From: Catellatospora methionotrophica
GTDB lineage: Bacteria; Actinomycetota; Actinomycetes; Mycobacteriales; Micromonosporaceae
DNA: 64,000 nucleotides
Reading direction: 5' to 3'
Assembly (NCBI RefSeq): GCF_011297335.1
Contig: NZ_JAAOTJ010000018.1
Coordinates: forward strand, 62,001 to 126,000
Shown: one piece after another, positions 1-7,787 of the stretch
Layout of the letters: every line of letters starts with the position of its first letter
How positions within the stretch are numbered: position 1 is the first letter of the stretch
Program-made: the position numbers and the translations under genes
Notes under the pieces: model-generated
Database searches by the model: none
What the model was told of the DNA's origin: nothing
The model's input: the letters and a program-made list of their open reading frames with translations, nothing else

Positions 1-579
1 CTGCGGCTCGTTGGCACGGCAGTGCCCGATGTCGAGGGTCAGTTTGAGGTCGGCCCCGACCAGGTCGCGCAGCCGCGCCCAGTCGGCCAGCGTCTCGACG
101 AGCATGCCGGGCTCGGGCTCGAAGCCCGCCGCGACCCCGCGCTCGGCGGCGTAGGCAACGACCTCGGCGCAGCCCTCGGCCAGCAGCTGCCAGGCGACCT
201 CGGCGGACACGTGCGCCGGACGCACCCCGGCCCAGAACGACACCGCCTCGGCGCCCAGCCCGGCGGCGATGTCGATCGCGCGTTTGAGGAAGTCGATCCG
301 GCGCTCGGCGTCGTCGTGCAGGAACGTCGGCGCGTGCTTGCGCCGCGGGTCGAGCAGGTAACGCGCCCCGGTCTCCACGACCACGCCCAGCTCACGCTCG
401 GCGAGCAGCCGCGCGGTCCGCGCGACCTGGTCTTTCACATCGGTGGCGTACGGGTCCAGGTGCGCGTGGTCGAGCGTCAGCGCGACGCCCGCGTAGCCCA
501 CCTCGGCGATGACGTCGAGCGCGTCGGCCAGCCGGTGGTTGGCGAATCCGTTGGTGCCGTAGCCGAAGCGCAGGCTCAT
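1..579 (-). CDS. EboE-like TIM-barrel sugar-phosphate isomerase/epimerase (partial)
   Basis: The gene reads leftward and runs off the window, so only about 193 N-terminal residues are visible. It starts MSLRFGYGTNGFANHRLAD and continues with TIM-barrel isomerase features: the strand segments GYAGVALTLDHAHLDP and ELGVVVETGARYLLDP, then FEPEPGML and LTLDIGHCRAN, which resemble metal-site strands of xylose-isomerase-like epimerases. Its ATG overlaps the upstream UbiA stop in an ATGA. A TIM-barrel isomerase directly after UbiA and an inositol-phosphate-synthase-like gene is the arrangement of actinobacterial ebo (secondary-metabolite-related) clusters. The substrate is unknown. The family call is fairly firm; the pathway role is inferred from context. 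Confidence 0.8.
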   Translation of the reverse strand, partial: MSLRFGYGTNGFANHRLADALDVIAEVGYAGVALTLDHAHLDPYATDVKDQVARTARLLAERELGVVVETGARYLLDPRRKHAPTFLHDDAERRIDFLKRAIDIAAGLGAEAVSFWAGVRPAHVSAEVAWQLLAEGCAEVVAYAAERGVAAGFEPEPGMLVETLADWARLRDLVGADLKLTLDIGHCRANEPQ

Positions 580-1418
580 GTCGCTGACACCTTCCTCGCG
601 AGCTTGGCTGCGGCCGGGGCGGCGGTCGCAACCACGGCTCCGACCAGCGGTTTCCCGTCCCGTGCGATGAGTGCGCCCTGCAGCGCGGGCAGCGAGGTGA
701 TGCCCGCCCCGACCGCGGCGCGCACCCGTGCCGCGTCGGGGTGGCGCAGCACCTCGCGCTGGGCCTTGCCGAAGCGGGTGGCGTACCAGCCCGCCAGCAC
801 CGCGGGCAGCCAGCCGCCGCCCCGGCCCGCCGCGTGCGTGGCCACGGCGGCGGTCGCGGTCATGGTCAGCGCGGGCAGCACCCGGTCGGTCCCGCTGACC
901 TCGCGCCGCGACAGCGCGGTCACCGCGTAGGTGTGCGCCGCGACGGCCAGCGCCGGGCGGGCGGCCTTGCGCAGGTCACCGGTGCTCGCGCCGAGCAGCA
1001 CGTCCAGTCCCCGGCACAGCGCCATCCCGGCGGGCCCGGCCGGGGAGTTCTTCCACTTGATGTCGTACGCCCACACCGCCCCGGCGAGCAGGCCCGCAGT
1101 GGCCAGGGTCTTCTTGCCGCCACTGGCTGCGGCCAGGGCCAGCCCGGCGACGGTGAGGCCGCCCGCGATGGCCAGCGCGGTGTCGGGGCTGATCCGCCCG
1201 GACGGGATGGGCCGCTCGGGCCGCTCGACGGCGTCGAGTTCCCGGTCGGCCCAGTCGTTGGCGGCCATGCCGCCCCAGTACAGGCACACCGAGGCGGCGG
1301 CGATCCCGGCCGTGCGCGCGTCGAGAGTGCCTGCCGCGGTGGCGCCGGCGACGGCGTCGCCGGGCACCGACAGCGCGGCCGGTGCCCGGACCAGCTGCGC
1401 CAGGTCACGCAGCCTCAT
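576..1418 (-). CDS. UbiA-family prenyltransferase (EboC-like)
   Basis: A 280-residue integral membrane protein with seven to nine hydrophobic segments. It has the UbiA aspartate-rich motif NDWADRELD near residue 54, followed by ERPERPIPSG, which binds the Mg-prenyl diphosphate, and a second conserved loop containing YDIKWKNSPAGP. Homologues transfer a polyprenyl chain to an aromatic or polar acceptor in the membrane. I chose the ATG that overlaps the stop of the preceding gene (ATGA); an upstream in-frame start would lie inside that gene. The context suggests it prenylates the product of the inositol-synthase-like partner, as proposed for ebo clusters. The acceptor cannot be read from the sequence. 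Confidence 0.85.
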   Translation of the reverse strand: MRLRDLAQLVRAPAALSVPGDAVAGATAAGTLDARTAGIAAASVCLYWGGMAANDWADRELDAVERPERPIPSGRISPDTALAIAGGLTVAGLALAAASGGKKTLATAGLLAGAVWAYDIKWKNSPAGPAGMALCRGLDVLLGASTGDLRKAARPALAVAAHTYAVTALSRREVSGTDRVLPALTMTATAAVATHAAGRGGGWLPAVLAGWYATRFGKAQREVLRHPDAARVRAAVGAGITSLPALQGALIARDGKPLVGAVVATAAPAAAKLARKVSAT

Positions 1419-2614
1419 GACGGGTCTCCGCCGGGTTCGGCCCGGCGGGTGTCCGGGCCGTGCTGCTCGCCCGAGCCAACCGGCACGGCCCACCCCTGTA
1501 CCCACTCGCACAGGTCGCGCCACTGCTCGGCCAGGCCGTGCGGCACGTCGCCGATCGGGTCCTTGAAGAAGAAGGCCAGCTGCGGCAGCGGCCCGGACAG
1601 GCCCTGGGCGTGGGCGGCGGCGGTGAGCCGGGCCAGGTCCAGGACCAGCGGGGCGGCCAGTGCGGAGTCGCAGCCGTGCCAGGTGAACTCCAGCCGCATC
1701 CGGCTGCCCAGGAAGCCGCTGAACGTGATCAGGTCCCAGGCCGTCTTCAGGTCGCCGATGTCGGGCACGTAGTCGATGCGGGTGTGCCCCTCGGGCTCGT
1801 AGCCCAGCGTCTCCCGCAGCACCCGCTGCTTGCTGGCGACCTTGGCCGCGTTGGCCTCCGGCCGGGCCAGCGTCGCGCCGTCGCCGCCGCCGAGCAGGTT
1901 CGTGCCCGACCAGGACCGGACCTGCAGGTTGCGCATCGCGAACATCGGCGCGAGCACCGACTTGAGCAGGGTCTCGCCGGTCTTGCCGTCGCTGCCCGCG
2001 TACGGCACGCCGTGCCGCGCCGCGAGCTGGTCGAGTGCGGGCAGCCGCGCCCCGGTCGACGGGGTGAAGTCGACATAGGAGCAGCCCGCGGTGAACGCCG
2101 CGTACGCGTACCGGGCGCTGGGCGGCAGCACCGGTTCGTGGTGCAGCGCCTCGGCCAGCGCGGCCACGTCGGCGTGCGCCGGATGCTCGGGTGGGATGGC
2201 TTCGGTCGAGGACACGTTGACCACGACGACGCGGGCGAGCCCGTGGCGTTCGCGGAAGTCGGCCAGATCGGCGGTGATCCGGGCGATCGTGTCGTGTTGG
2301 GTGGGCCCGTCCGGTGCTTGGCGCACGTCGGGTTCGATGGCCGCCAGTTCGTCGGCGACCGCGGCGACCAGCGCCGCGGGCAGCACGCCGGCCGCGACGA
2401 GCGAGTGCGCCTTCTTCACCAGGGCCACACAGGACACGTCGTGGCCGCCGAAGACCAGATCGGACAGGGCGGGCAGCGCCGGATGGCGCAGCGGGGGCAG
2501 TTCGGTGACGCAGCCGACCGGGTCGGCGAGCGAGGCCCGCACCGCCAGCGCGCCGACGATGCTGGTGACCGCGACCGATCCGCGGGCGCCGACGAGCCAG
2601 ATACCAGTACGCAC
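1415..2614 (-). CDS. Inositol-3-phosphate synthase-like protein of an ebo-type cluster
   Basis: A 399-residue protein with an N-terminal Rossmann NAD-binding signature (WLVGARGSVAVTSIVGAL) and conserved blocks of the myo-inositol-1-phosphate synthase superfamily, such as YAGSDGKTGETLLKS, SWSGTNLLGGGDG and EFTWHGCDSALAAPLVLDL. The family converts glucose-6-phosphate to inositol-3-phosphate using NAD. This branch is found beside UbiA and a TIM-barrel isomerase and is distinct from housekeeping Ino1. The start is GTG with an AGGAGG ribosome site 6 bases upstream. It is the first gene of a three-gene leftward operon whose next two genes overlap by ATGA. The exact reaction in this pathway is unproven. 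Confidence 0.85.
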   Translation of the reverse strand: MRTGIWLVGARGSVAVTSIVGALAVRASLADPVGCVTELPPLRHPALPALSDLVFGGHDVSCVALVKKAHSLVAAGVLPAALVAAVADELAAIEPDVRQAPDGPTQHDTIARITADLADFRERHGLARVVVVNVSSTEAIPPEHPAHADVAALAEALHHEPVLPPSARYAYAAFTAGCSYVDFTPSTGARLPALDQLAARHGVPYAGSDGKTGETLLKSVLAPMFAMRNLQVRSWSGTNLLGGGDGATLARPEANAAKVASKQRVLRETLGYEPEGHTRIDYVPDIGDLKTAWDLITFSGFLGSRMRLEFTWHGCDSALAAPLVLDLARLTAAAHAQGLSGPLPQLAFFFKDPIGDVPHGLAEQWRDLCEWVQGWAVPVGSGEQHGPDTRRAEPGGDPS

Positions 2615-2650
2615 AGGGCCTCCTGTAACGCGTTCGTGGCGGCCATATTA

Positions 2651-2712
2651 AATCTAGATCTGCAAAAGTTTCTAGATAGAAACCCGTACTTTTTTCTGAT
2701 CTAGCAAAAGTT
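2651..2712. promoter_or_regulatory. AT-rich promoter/operator region of the ebo-like operon
   Basis: This is an island of A/T in very GC-rich DNA, just upstream of the leftward operon. It contains the near-palindrome TTTCTAGATAGAAA (2669-2682) and a direct repeat of GATC(TA)GCAAAAGTT at 2657-2670 and 2698-2712, 41 bases apart. Repeats spaced about four helical turns fit an operator. The rest of the 415-base gap to 3030 is GC-rich; I see only the ribosome site AAGGAG before the ThuA gene. Confidence 0.45.
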
Positions 2713-3029
2713 GCGTGCGAGTATGCAAATCAGAGGCTCGCCGGGCGGAAAGTTGCCGTCGCAGTCTTCCGCCCGTTGATCGATTCCTATAGGATTCGAC
2801 GTCGATAGATATCGGAACCGTGTTTCGGCGACCGGCTCCGGTTCGCGGGTGAGAACCCGGGAATGCCGTCAGCAGGGGCGTGCCCGCGCTCCCGAGACGC
2901 GTCATGTCTGGTCGCCGATCCCCCGCGTGGCTCGCGCCCGCGTGAACGGCCGTCCGGATCAGCGCGCCTCGCGGCGTCCGCCGGTCCGCACCCGCCCACC
3001 GCGCTACCCTCATCGAAGGAGCGAGCCAC

Positions 3030-4199
3030 ATGCGAAAACGCGTACTGTCCCTGGTCGCCGGCCTGGCAACGGTCCTGGCGACGACGCTGTTCGCCCCGGC
3101 GGCCCCAGCGTCGGCCGCCCCGCTGACCAAGGTGCTGGTCTTCTCCAAGACGGCCGGCTTCCGCCACTCGTCGATCCCCAACGGCATCGCCGCCATCCAG
3201 GCGCTCGGCAGCGCCAACGGCTTCACCGTCACCGCCACCGAGGACGCCGGCCAGTTCACCGCGGCCAACCTGGCCCAGTTCCAGGCCGTGATCTGGCTGT
3301 CGACGACCGGTGACGTGCTCAACGCGACCCAGCAGACCGCGTTCCAGAACTACGTCGCCGCGGGCGGCGGCTACGTCGGCGTGCACGCCGCGGCCGACAC
3401 CGAGTACGACTGGCCCTGGTACGGCGGCCTGGTCGGGGCGTACTTCCACTCCCACCCCGCCATCCAGAACGCCCAGGTGCGGGTCGAGGCGCCGGTCAAC
3501 GCCTCCACGGCGCACCTGCCGACGACCTGGACCCGCAGCGACGAGTGGTACAACTACCGCACCAACCCGCGCTCGGTCGCCCGCGTGCTGATGAATCTCA
3601 ACGAGGGCAGCTACACCGGCGGCAACATGGGCGACCACCCGATCACCTGGTGCGCCAACTACGGCGGCGGCCGGGCCTGGTACACCGGCCTCGGCCACAC
3701 CGAGGCCAGCTACACCGACAGCAACTTCACCCGCATGCTGCTGGGCGGCATCCAGATCGCCGCCGGGTCGGTCGCCGCCGACTGCTCCGTCGGCACGCCC
3801 CCGCCCTCCGGGATCAGCCTGCGCGCGCGGGCCAACAACAAGTTCGTCACCGCCCCGAGCGGCGGCGCGGGCGCGCTGATCGCCAGCGCCACCGCGGCGG
3901 GTGCCGCCGAACGGTTCGAGATGATCGACCGGGGTAGCGGCAACATCGCGCTGCGCGCGCTGGTCAACGCGCAGTACGTGTGCGCGGACAACGCAGGCGC
4001 GAACCCGCTGATCGCCAACCGGGCCGCGATCGGCGGCTGGGAGACCTTCGCGCTGATCCGCAACTCCAACGGTTCGGTGAGTTTGCGGGCCCAGGCGAAC
4101 GGGAAGTATGTCGTCGCGGAGAACGCCGGGGCGGCGGCACTGATCGCCAACCGGACGGCGATCGGCCCGTGGGAACAGTTCGACCTGGTCAGCCCATAG
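3030..4199 (+). CDS. Secreted ThuA-domain protein with C-terminal fascin-like beta-trefoil
   Basis: Residues 1-30 are a Sec signal peptide (MRKRV, a hydrophobic core, then ASA-AP). Residues 33-245 match the ThuA/trehalose-utilisation fold: KVLVFSKTAGFRH, GGGYVGVHAAADTEYDW and GRAWYTGLGHTEASY are class hallmarks. Residues 262-389 hold three repeats of the form SLRAxANxKFVxA...LIA...E.F, the pattern of fascin/actin-cross-linking beta-trefoils that act as sugar-binding modules. The start has GAAGGAG 9 bases upstream. ThuA proteins are linked to disaccharide metabolism, but the catalytic role of secreted versions is unknown. The gene stands alone. Confidence 0.85.
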   Translation: MRKRVLSLVAGLATVLATTLFAPAAPASAAPLTKVLVFSKTAGFRHSSIPNGIAAIQALGSANGFTVTATEDAGQFTAANLAQFQAVIWLSTTGDVLNATQQTAFQNYVAAGGGYVGVHAAADTEYDWPWYGGLVGAYFHSHPAIQNAQVRVEAPVNASTAHLPTTWTRSDEWYNYRTNPRSVARVLMNLNEGSYTGGNMGDHPITWCANYGGGRAWYTGLGHTEASYTDSNFTRMLLGGIQIAAGSVAADCSVGTPPPSGISLRARANNKFVTAPSGGAGALIASATAAGAAERFEMIDRGSGNIALRALVNAQYVCADNAGANPLIANRAAIGGWETFALIRNSNGSVSLRAQANGKYVVAENAGAAALIANRTAIGPWEQFDLVSP

Positions 4200-4236
4200 T
4201 TCAGTGGGTCAGGCCACCCGGTAAGGAGGTACCCAG

Positions 4237-4596
4237 GTGGAAGACATGGTCCCGGCGACCGCGGCACAGGCAGTGCCGCTGGTCGAAGTGCAGGTGAAGG
4301 GCGATCTGAACGCACAGGCGGCACCCGCGGTGAACCGGCTTCTCGAACAGGCGCTGGCGCTGCGCCCCCAGCAGATCGTCGTCGACCTCGCCGACTGCGA
4401 CACGATCGACGCGGCCGGCATCCTGCTGCTGATGGACGCCCACCGGCGCGCGGTGCGCGACGGCGGCACGGTCGCCCTGCGCTCCCCGTCCGAGCAGGCC
4501 CGCCGGGCACTGCGTTTGGCCAAGGTCGACCGGATCATGCAGCTGCTGCCGTATGCGAACGTGTCCCTGACCCCGGCCGGGCCGGTGGGCCGGTGA
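4237..4596 (+). CDS. STAS-domain protein (anti-sigma antagonist-like, lacks the phospho-serine)
   Basis: A 119-residue STAS domain: strand VEVQVKGDLNAQAA, then QQIVVDLADCDTIDAAGILLLM, then a helix ending in RALRLAKVDRIM. In SpoIIAA/RsbV-type antagonists the loop reads D-S-[ST]-G and the serine is phosphorylated by an anti-sigma kinase. Here it reads D58-A59-A60-G61, so regulation by phosphorylation seems lost. The start is GTG with AAGGAGG 7 bases upstream. The last codons overlap the start of the GT20-like gene (GTGA), so the two are translationally coupled. A role as a non-phosphorylatable partner or scaffold is inference. Confidence 0.85.
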   Translation: MEDMVPATAAQAVPLVEVQVKGDLNAQAAPAVNRLLEQALALRPQQIVVDLADCDTIDAAGILLLMDAHRRAVRDGGTVALRSPSEQARRALRLAKVDRIMQLLPYANVSLTPAGPVGR

Positions 4597-6047
4597 CCGC
4601 GCGCTACGACCTGATCGTGGCCGGTGACCGGGTGCCCGCCCCCGACCCCGACGACAGCAACGACCACGTCGACGTCGCGCTGGCCTCGCTGCGCCCGTTC
4701 GTCGCCGCGCACGGCGGAGCGTGGGCGGCCGTGCCCGACGGCGCGCACCCGCCGGACGCCGACGTGCTGCACGTCGACATCGACGGCCAGGACGCCCGGC
4801 TGGGCGCGGGCCTGCTGCGGGCGCTTTACCACCACCAGTCGGCCGAGTTCCCGCCCGGCTGGTTCACGCCGTACGAGCAGGCCAACACCGCCATCGCCGA
4901 CGCGGTGGCCGGATCCGCCGCGCTCGGCGGCACCGTCTGGGTGCACGGCCACCAGCTCCAGCTACTGCCCCGGCTGCTGCGCAAGCGCCGTCCCGACCTG
5001 GCCACCGCCGTGCACCTGCACAGCGCGTTCCCGCCCGCGGAGTCCTTCGCCCGGCTGCCCGAGCACCGCGAGCTGCTGGCGGGCCTGCTCGGCGCGGACG
5101 TCGTCGCGCTGCCCCACCGCCGCGCGGTGGACAACCTGCTCGACCTGGCAGGGCGCGTGCACGGACTGCCCGTACGCGACAACCAGATCGCGGTCGGCAA
5201 CCACCGGGTGCGGGTGCTGGCCTGCGCGCTGCCCGCCGACACCGGCGGCATGCGGCGGCTGGCCCGGCTGCCCCGGGTGCGCGAGCGGGCCGCCGAGATC
5301 CGCGCCGCGCTGCGGGTCGGCGGACCGGTGCTGCTGTCGATCGCGGGCTGGGATCCCTCCGACGCCGTCGAGCAGCGGCTGCTGGCGTTCGAGCGCTTCC
5401 TCGCCGAGCGCCGCCCGGAGCCCTGCACGGTGGCGCTGCTGCACGTGGCGTACGGCGATCCGCGTACGCCTGACGAGCTCGACCAGCGGGAACGTGTCGA
5501 CCGGCTGATCGCGAAGATCAACGGTACGCACGCCAACGTCGGCCAGGCCGTCGTGCACTACGTACGCGACAACCCCGACCGCCGCGAGCTGGCCGCCCTG
5601 TACCTGGCCTGCGACGGGCTGCTGGCCACCCCGGTGCACCACGGCACGGTCAACCCGGCGCACGAGTTCGTCGCGGCGCGCGGCGAGCAGGGCGCGACGG
5701 TCGTGCTGAGCGAGCTGACCAGCAACGCCGCCGAGGTGCCCGGCGCGATCGTGGTCAACCCGCACGACACCGCCGCGTACGCCGACGCGATCGCGCAGGC
5801 CGTGGGCCTGTACGGCCCGGTGCCGCAGGCCGGTCCCGGCTCGGCCGAGCTCGGCCTGGACAGCTGGGCGCAGCACGTGATCGCGGTGGTGCGTGCCCGC
5901 GCGGCGACGGTCCCGGTCCCGCCGGTCGTCCGGCCCCGCCGGGTACCCACCACTCCGGGCCACACCCGGCCCGCGGTCCCCGACCACCTGGTGCCCACTC
6001 CCGGCGGCACCACCGGCCGCACCGCCTCCCGCCCGGCCCGCCCGTGA
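4593..6047 (+). CDS. GT20 trehalose-6-phosphate synthase homologue with degenerate active site
   Basis: A 484-residue protein with the order of conserved blocks found in OtsA/GT20: WVHGHQLQLLP (116-126), HLHSAFPP (141-148) followed by a GLLGADVVALPH stretch, then VNPAHEFVAAR and VVLSELTSNAAE with VVNPHD near 390. Several OtsA catalytic positions differ. The HDYHL aspartate is Gly119, the RLDYTKG loop carrying the donor-phosphate Arg and Lys is GWDPSDA (252-258), and the DGMN aspartate is His350. The acceptor-side His143 and the donor-site Glu358 remain. Residues after about 435 are a Pro/Arg-rich tail. It is coupled to the STAS gene. Probably a non-enzymatic or retasked GT20 fold. Confidence 0.75.
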   Translation: MTARYDLIVAGDRVPAPDPDDSNDHVDVALASLRPFVAAHGGAWAAVPDGAHPPDADVLHVDIDGQDARLGAGLLRALYHHQSAEFPPGWFTPYEQANTAIADAVAGSAALGGTVWVHGHQLQLLPRLLRKRRPDLATAVHLHSAFPPAESFARLPEHRELLAGLLGADVVALPHRRAVDNLLDLAGRVHGLPVRDNQIAVGNHRVRVLACALPADTGGMRRLARLPRVRERAAEIRAALRVGGPVLLSIAGWDPSDAVEQRLLAFERFLAERRPEPCTVALLHVAYGDPRTPDELDQRERVDRLIAKINGTHANVGQAVVHYVRDNPDRRELAALYLACDGLLATPVHHGTVNPAHEFVAARGEQGATVVLSELTSNAAEVPGAIVVNPHDTAAYADAIAQAVGLYGPVPQAGPGSAELGLDSWAQHVIAVVRARAATVPVPPVVRPRRVPTTPGHTRPAVPDHLVPTPGGTTGRTASRPARP

Positions 6048-6164
6048 GCCGCGCCCAGCCACCCCGGTAGTGCCGTCCGGGGCCGCGTGGTCCCGGACGG
6101 ACGCGAGGTCCGCCGCCTGGCACGACAGGCGGCGGGCAGGAACCGGAAGGAAGACAGATCCGCT

Positions 6165-7214
6165 GTGACACCGATGCTCGACCATCCGCAGCTGCTGCGC
6201 CGGGCGCACGGCTGCATGCTCATGGCGGCCCGCGCCGACCTGGTGACCGCTCCCGTGCACGGCGCGACCGTGCCGGATCCGGCGCAGGTGGAGGCGGTGT
6301 TGCGCACGGCCCGCGCCGGGCGTGCCCGGCAGCCGCAGCCCAGCGCCGCCGCCACCCAGTTGCTGATCCTCGCCGAGCACCTGGGCCGCCACGCGGGCCG
6401 GGTGCATGACGACACCCTCGCGCTGGACCTGGCGATGGAGTGGCCCGACCAGCCAGACCTGGCCGAGACCGGCACCGCCCGGGTGCTGTCGGCGGTGCGC
6501 GCGGGCGCCCGCTGGTCCCAGGTCGCCCCGACCGTCCACGACGGGCAGGGCAGTTACGGCAGCGTCGCGGCGGTGCGGGCGGGCGCGGTCGGCCTGTTGC
6601 CCGACGCGGGGGTGGGAGCGGTCGCCGCGCTGGCCCGCCGTACCGCTGGGATCACGCACACCCATCCGCTGGCCCGGGACGCGGCCGCCGCGACCGCGAC
6701 CGCGGTGGCGCTGGCGGCACGCGGGCAGCCACTGGCCCCGGCTGACAAGTACGACTTCCTCGACCTGGTCACCGCGCAGTTGCGGACCAGCGAGTTCCGG
6801 GCCGCGCTCGGCGAGGTGCAGACCCTGGTCCGCCATCGCAGCGCCCCGGCCGACGCGGCCGCGACCGTCGGCTCCGGACCGACCGCGCTGCGCTGCGTGC
6901 CCGCCGCGCTGACCGCGTTCCTGCGGCACCCGGACGATCCGGTAGCCGCCATCCGATACGCGATGATGATGGGTGGGCAGGTCAGGACCGTGGCGACGAT
7001 CGTCGGCGCGGTCTGCGGGGCCCGCCACCCCGACCACAGCCTGGCCCTGGCGGCCCGGCCCGACGTCACCCGTGGGCTGCGCATCCAGGCCGCCGCTGCG
7101 GCGCTGGCCCGGCTGGCGACCGGCCGCCGGTCGGCGGGGCTGCGGCGGGGCCGGCCCGAGGGCGGCCCCGCACCGCGGCTCAGCCCCAGTTCTGCCCGGC
7201 GGGCTGGCGGGTGA
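6165..7214 (+). CDS. ADP-ribosylglycohydrolase-fold protein with degenerate metal site
   Basis: About 349 residues, all-helical, following the DraG/ARH pattern, but with the metal ligands eroded. The first motif (usually GDALG) reads AARADLV. A HDDTLALDLA segment survives near residue 80 and a THTHPLARD segment near 164. The C-terminal GGDTDT...GA motif reads GGQVRTVATIVGAVCGA. The family removes ADP-ribose from proteins or nucleotides using two Mg ions, and this copy probably cannot. GTG at 6165 follows a GGAAGGAAG ribosome site; an in-frame ATG at 6087 lacks one. It lies 118 bases after the GT20-like gene on the same strand. Compare the intact paralogue at 42978. Confidence 0.65.
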   Translation: MTPMLDHPQLLRRAHGCMLMAARADLVTAPVHGATVPDPAQVEAVLRTARAGRARQPQPSAAATQLLILAEHLGRHAGRVHDDTLALDLAMEWPDQPDLAETGTARVLSAVRAGARWSQVAPTVHDGQGSYGSVAAVRAGAVGLLPDAGVGAVAALARRTAGITHTHPLARDAAAATATAVALAARGQPLAPADKYDFLDLVTAQLRTSEFRAALGEVQTLVRHRSAPADAAATVGSGPTALRCVPAALTAFLRHPDDPVAAIRYAMMMGGQVRTVATIVGAVCGARHPDHSLALAARPDVTRGLRIQAAAAALARLATGRRSAGLRRGRPEGGPAPRLSPSSARRAGG

Positions 7215-7638
7215 CCGCGTTGATCCGGTTGAAGAAGTTGGTCGTCGCGATCCACAGCACCAGCGCGGCGAGCTCGGCCTCGCCGAAGTGCTTGGCGGCC
7301 GCCTCCCAGACCGGGTCGGGGACCGCGTCGCCCCTGTCGGCCAGCCGGGTGGCGTGCTCGGCCAGCTCCAGCGCGGCCCGCTCGGCCTCGGTGAAGTAGT
7401 CGGTCTCCCGCCACGCCGCCACCGCGAACAGCCGCTCGTCGGTCTCGCCCGCCTGGCGCATGCCGCGCGCGCCGGAGTCGACGCAGGCGCTGCAGCCGTT
7501 GATCTGGCTGGCCCGCAGGTGCACCAGGTCCAGGGTGGACTTGGCCAGGCCCGCGGAGTGGGCGGCCTTGTAGATCAGGTTGATGCCCTTGACGGCGTCG
7601 GGGAGCAGGGCGGCGGGGTTGGTCATCCGGGACTGCAT
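7180..7638 (-). CDS. Carboxymuconolactone decarboxylase-family protein (AhpD-like), ECF41 partner
   Basis: A 152-residue CMD/AhpD-like protein with the redox pair C49-S-A-C52 in NGCSACVDSG, the upstream helix LDLVHLRASQ, and the conserved C-terminal segment LVLWIATTNFFNRIN. Such proteins act as alkylhydroperoxidase-like or decarboxylase enzymes. GGAGGAG lies 5 bases before the ATG. The gene is divergent from an ECF41-type sigma factor, which is the classical partnership for this CMD class, and a matching promoter lies at 7712-7738. Its last 35 bases overlap the convergent ADP-ribosylglycohydrolase-like gene. Confidence 0.9.
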   Translation of the reverse strand: MQSRMTNPAALLPDAVKGINLIYKAAHSAGLAKSTLDLVHLRASQINGCSACVDSGARGMRQAGETDERLFAVAAWRETDYFTEAERAALELAEHATRLADRGDAVPDPVWEAAAKHFGEAELAALVLWIATTNFFNRINAVTRQPAGQNWG

Positions 7639-7676
7639 GGTCTCTCCTCCATTAGGATCTTGATGGCGCCGGGCCC

Positions 7677-7703
7677 TGTCACATCGGCCCGATCTCGTTC
7701 GTC
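7677..7703 (+). promoter_or_regulatory. ECF41-type autoregulatory promoter of the sigma factor gene
   Basis: On the plus strand TGTCACA (7677-7683), exactly 16 bases, then CGTC (7700-7703), directed at the sigma gene. The two ECF41 boxes are arranged back to back with their -10 elements 8 bases apart, so sigma and partner would be switched on together. Confidence 0.8.
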
Positions 7704-7711
7704 ATCGGTAT

Positions 7712-7738
7712 GACGGGCCGCTTTCCGAGGATGTGACA
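7712..7738 (-). promoter_or_regulatory. ECF41-type promoter of the CMD gene
   Basis: Read on the minus strand, TGTCACA (7738-7732), exactly 16 bases, then CGTC (7715-7712). This is the known ECF41 target pattern (TGTCACA-N16-CGTC). It points at the CMD gene, whose start is 74 bases downstream. Confidence 0.85.
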
Positions 7739-7787
7739 GATGTGGCCTGGATCACAATTGATGACGATTCGGGGAGGTATGTGCGGC

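Noticed and set aside
4962-7037. 691-codon open frame on the minus strand
   Set aside because: Antisense to the GT20-like and ADP-ribosylglycohydrolase-like genes; the translation is Gly/Arg/Ala-rich and lacks domain motifs.
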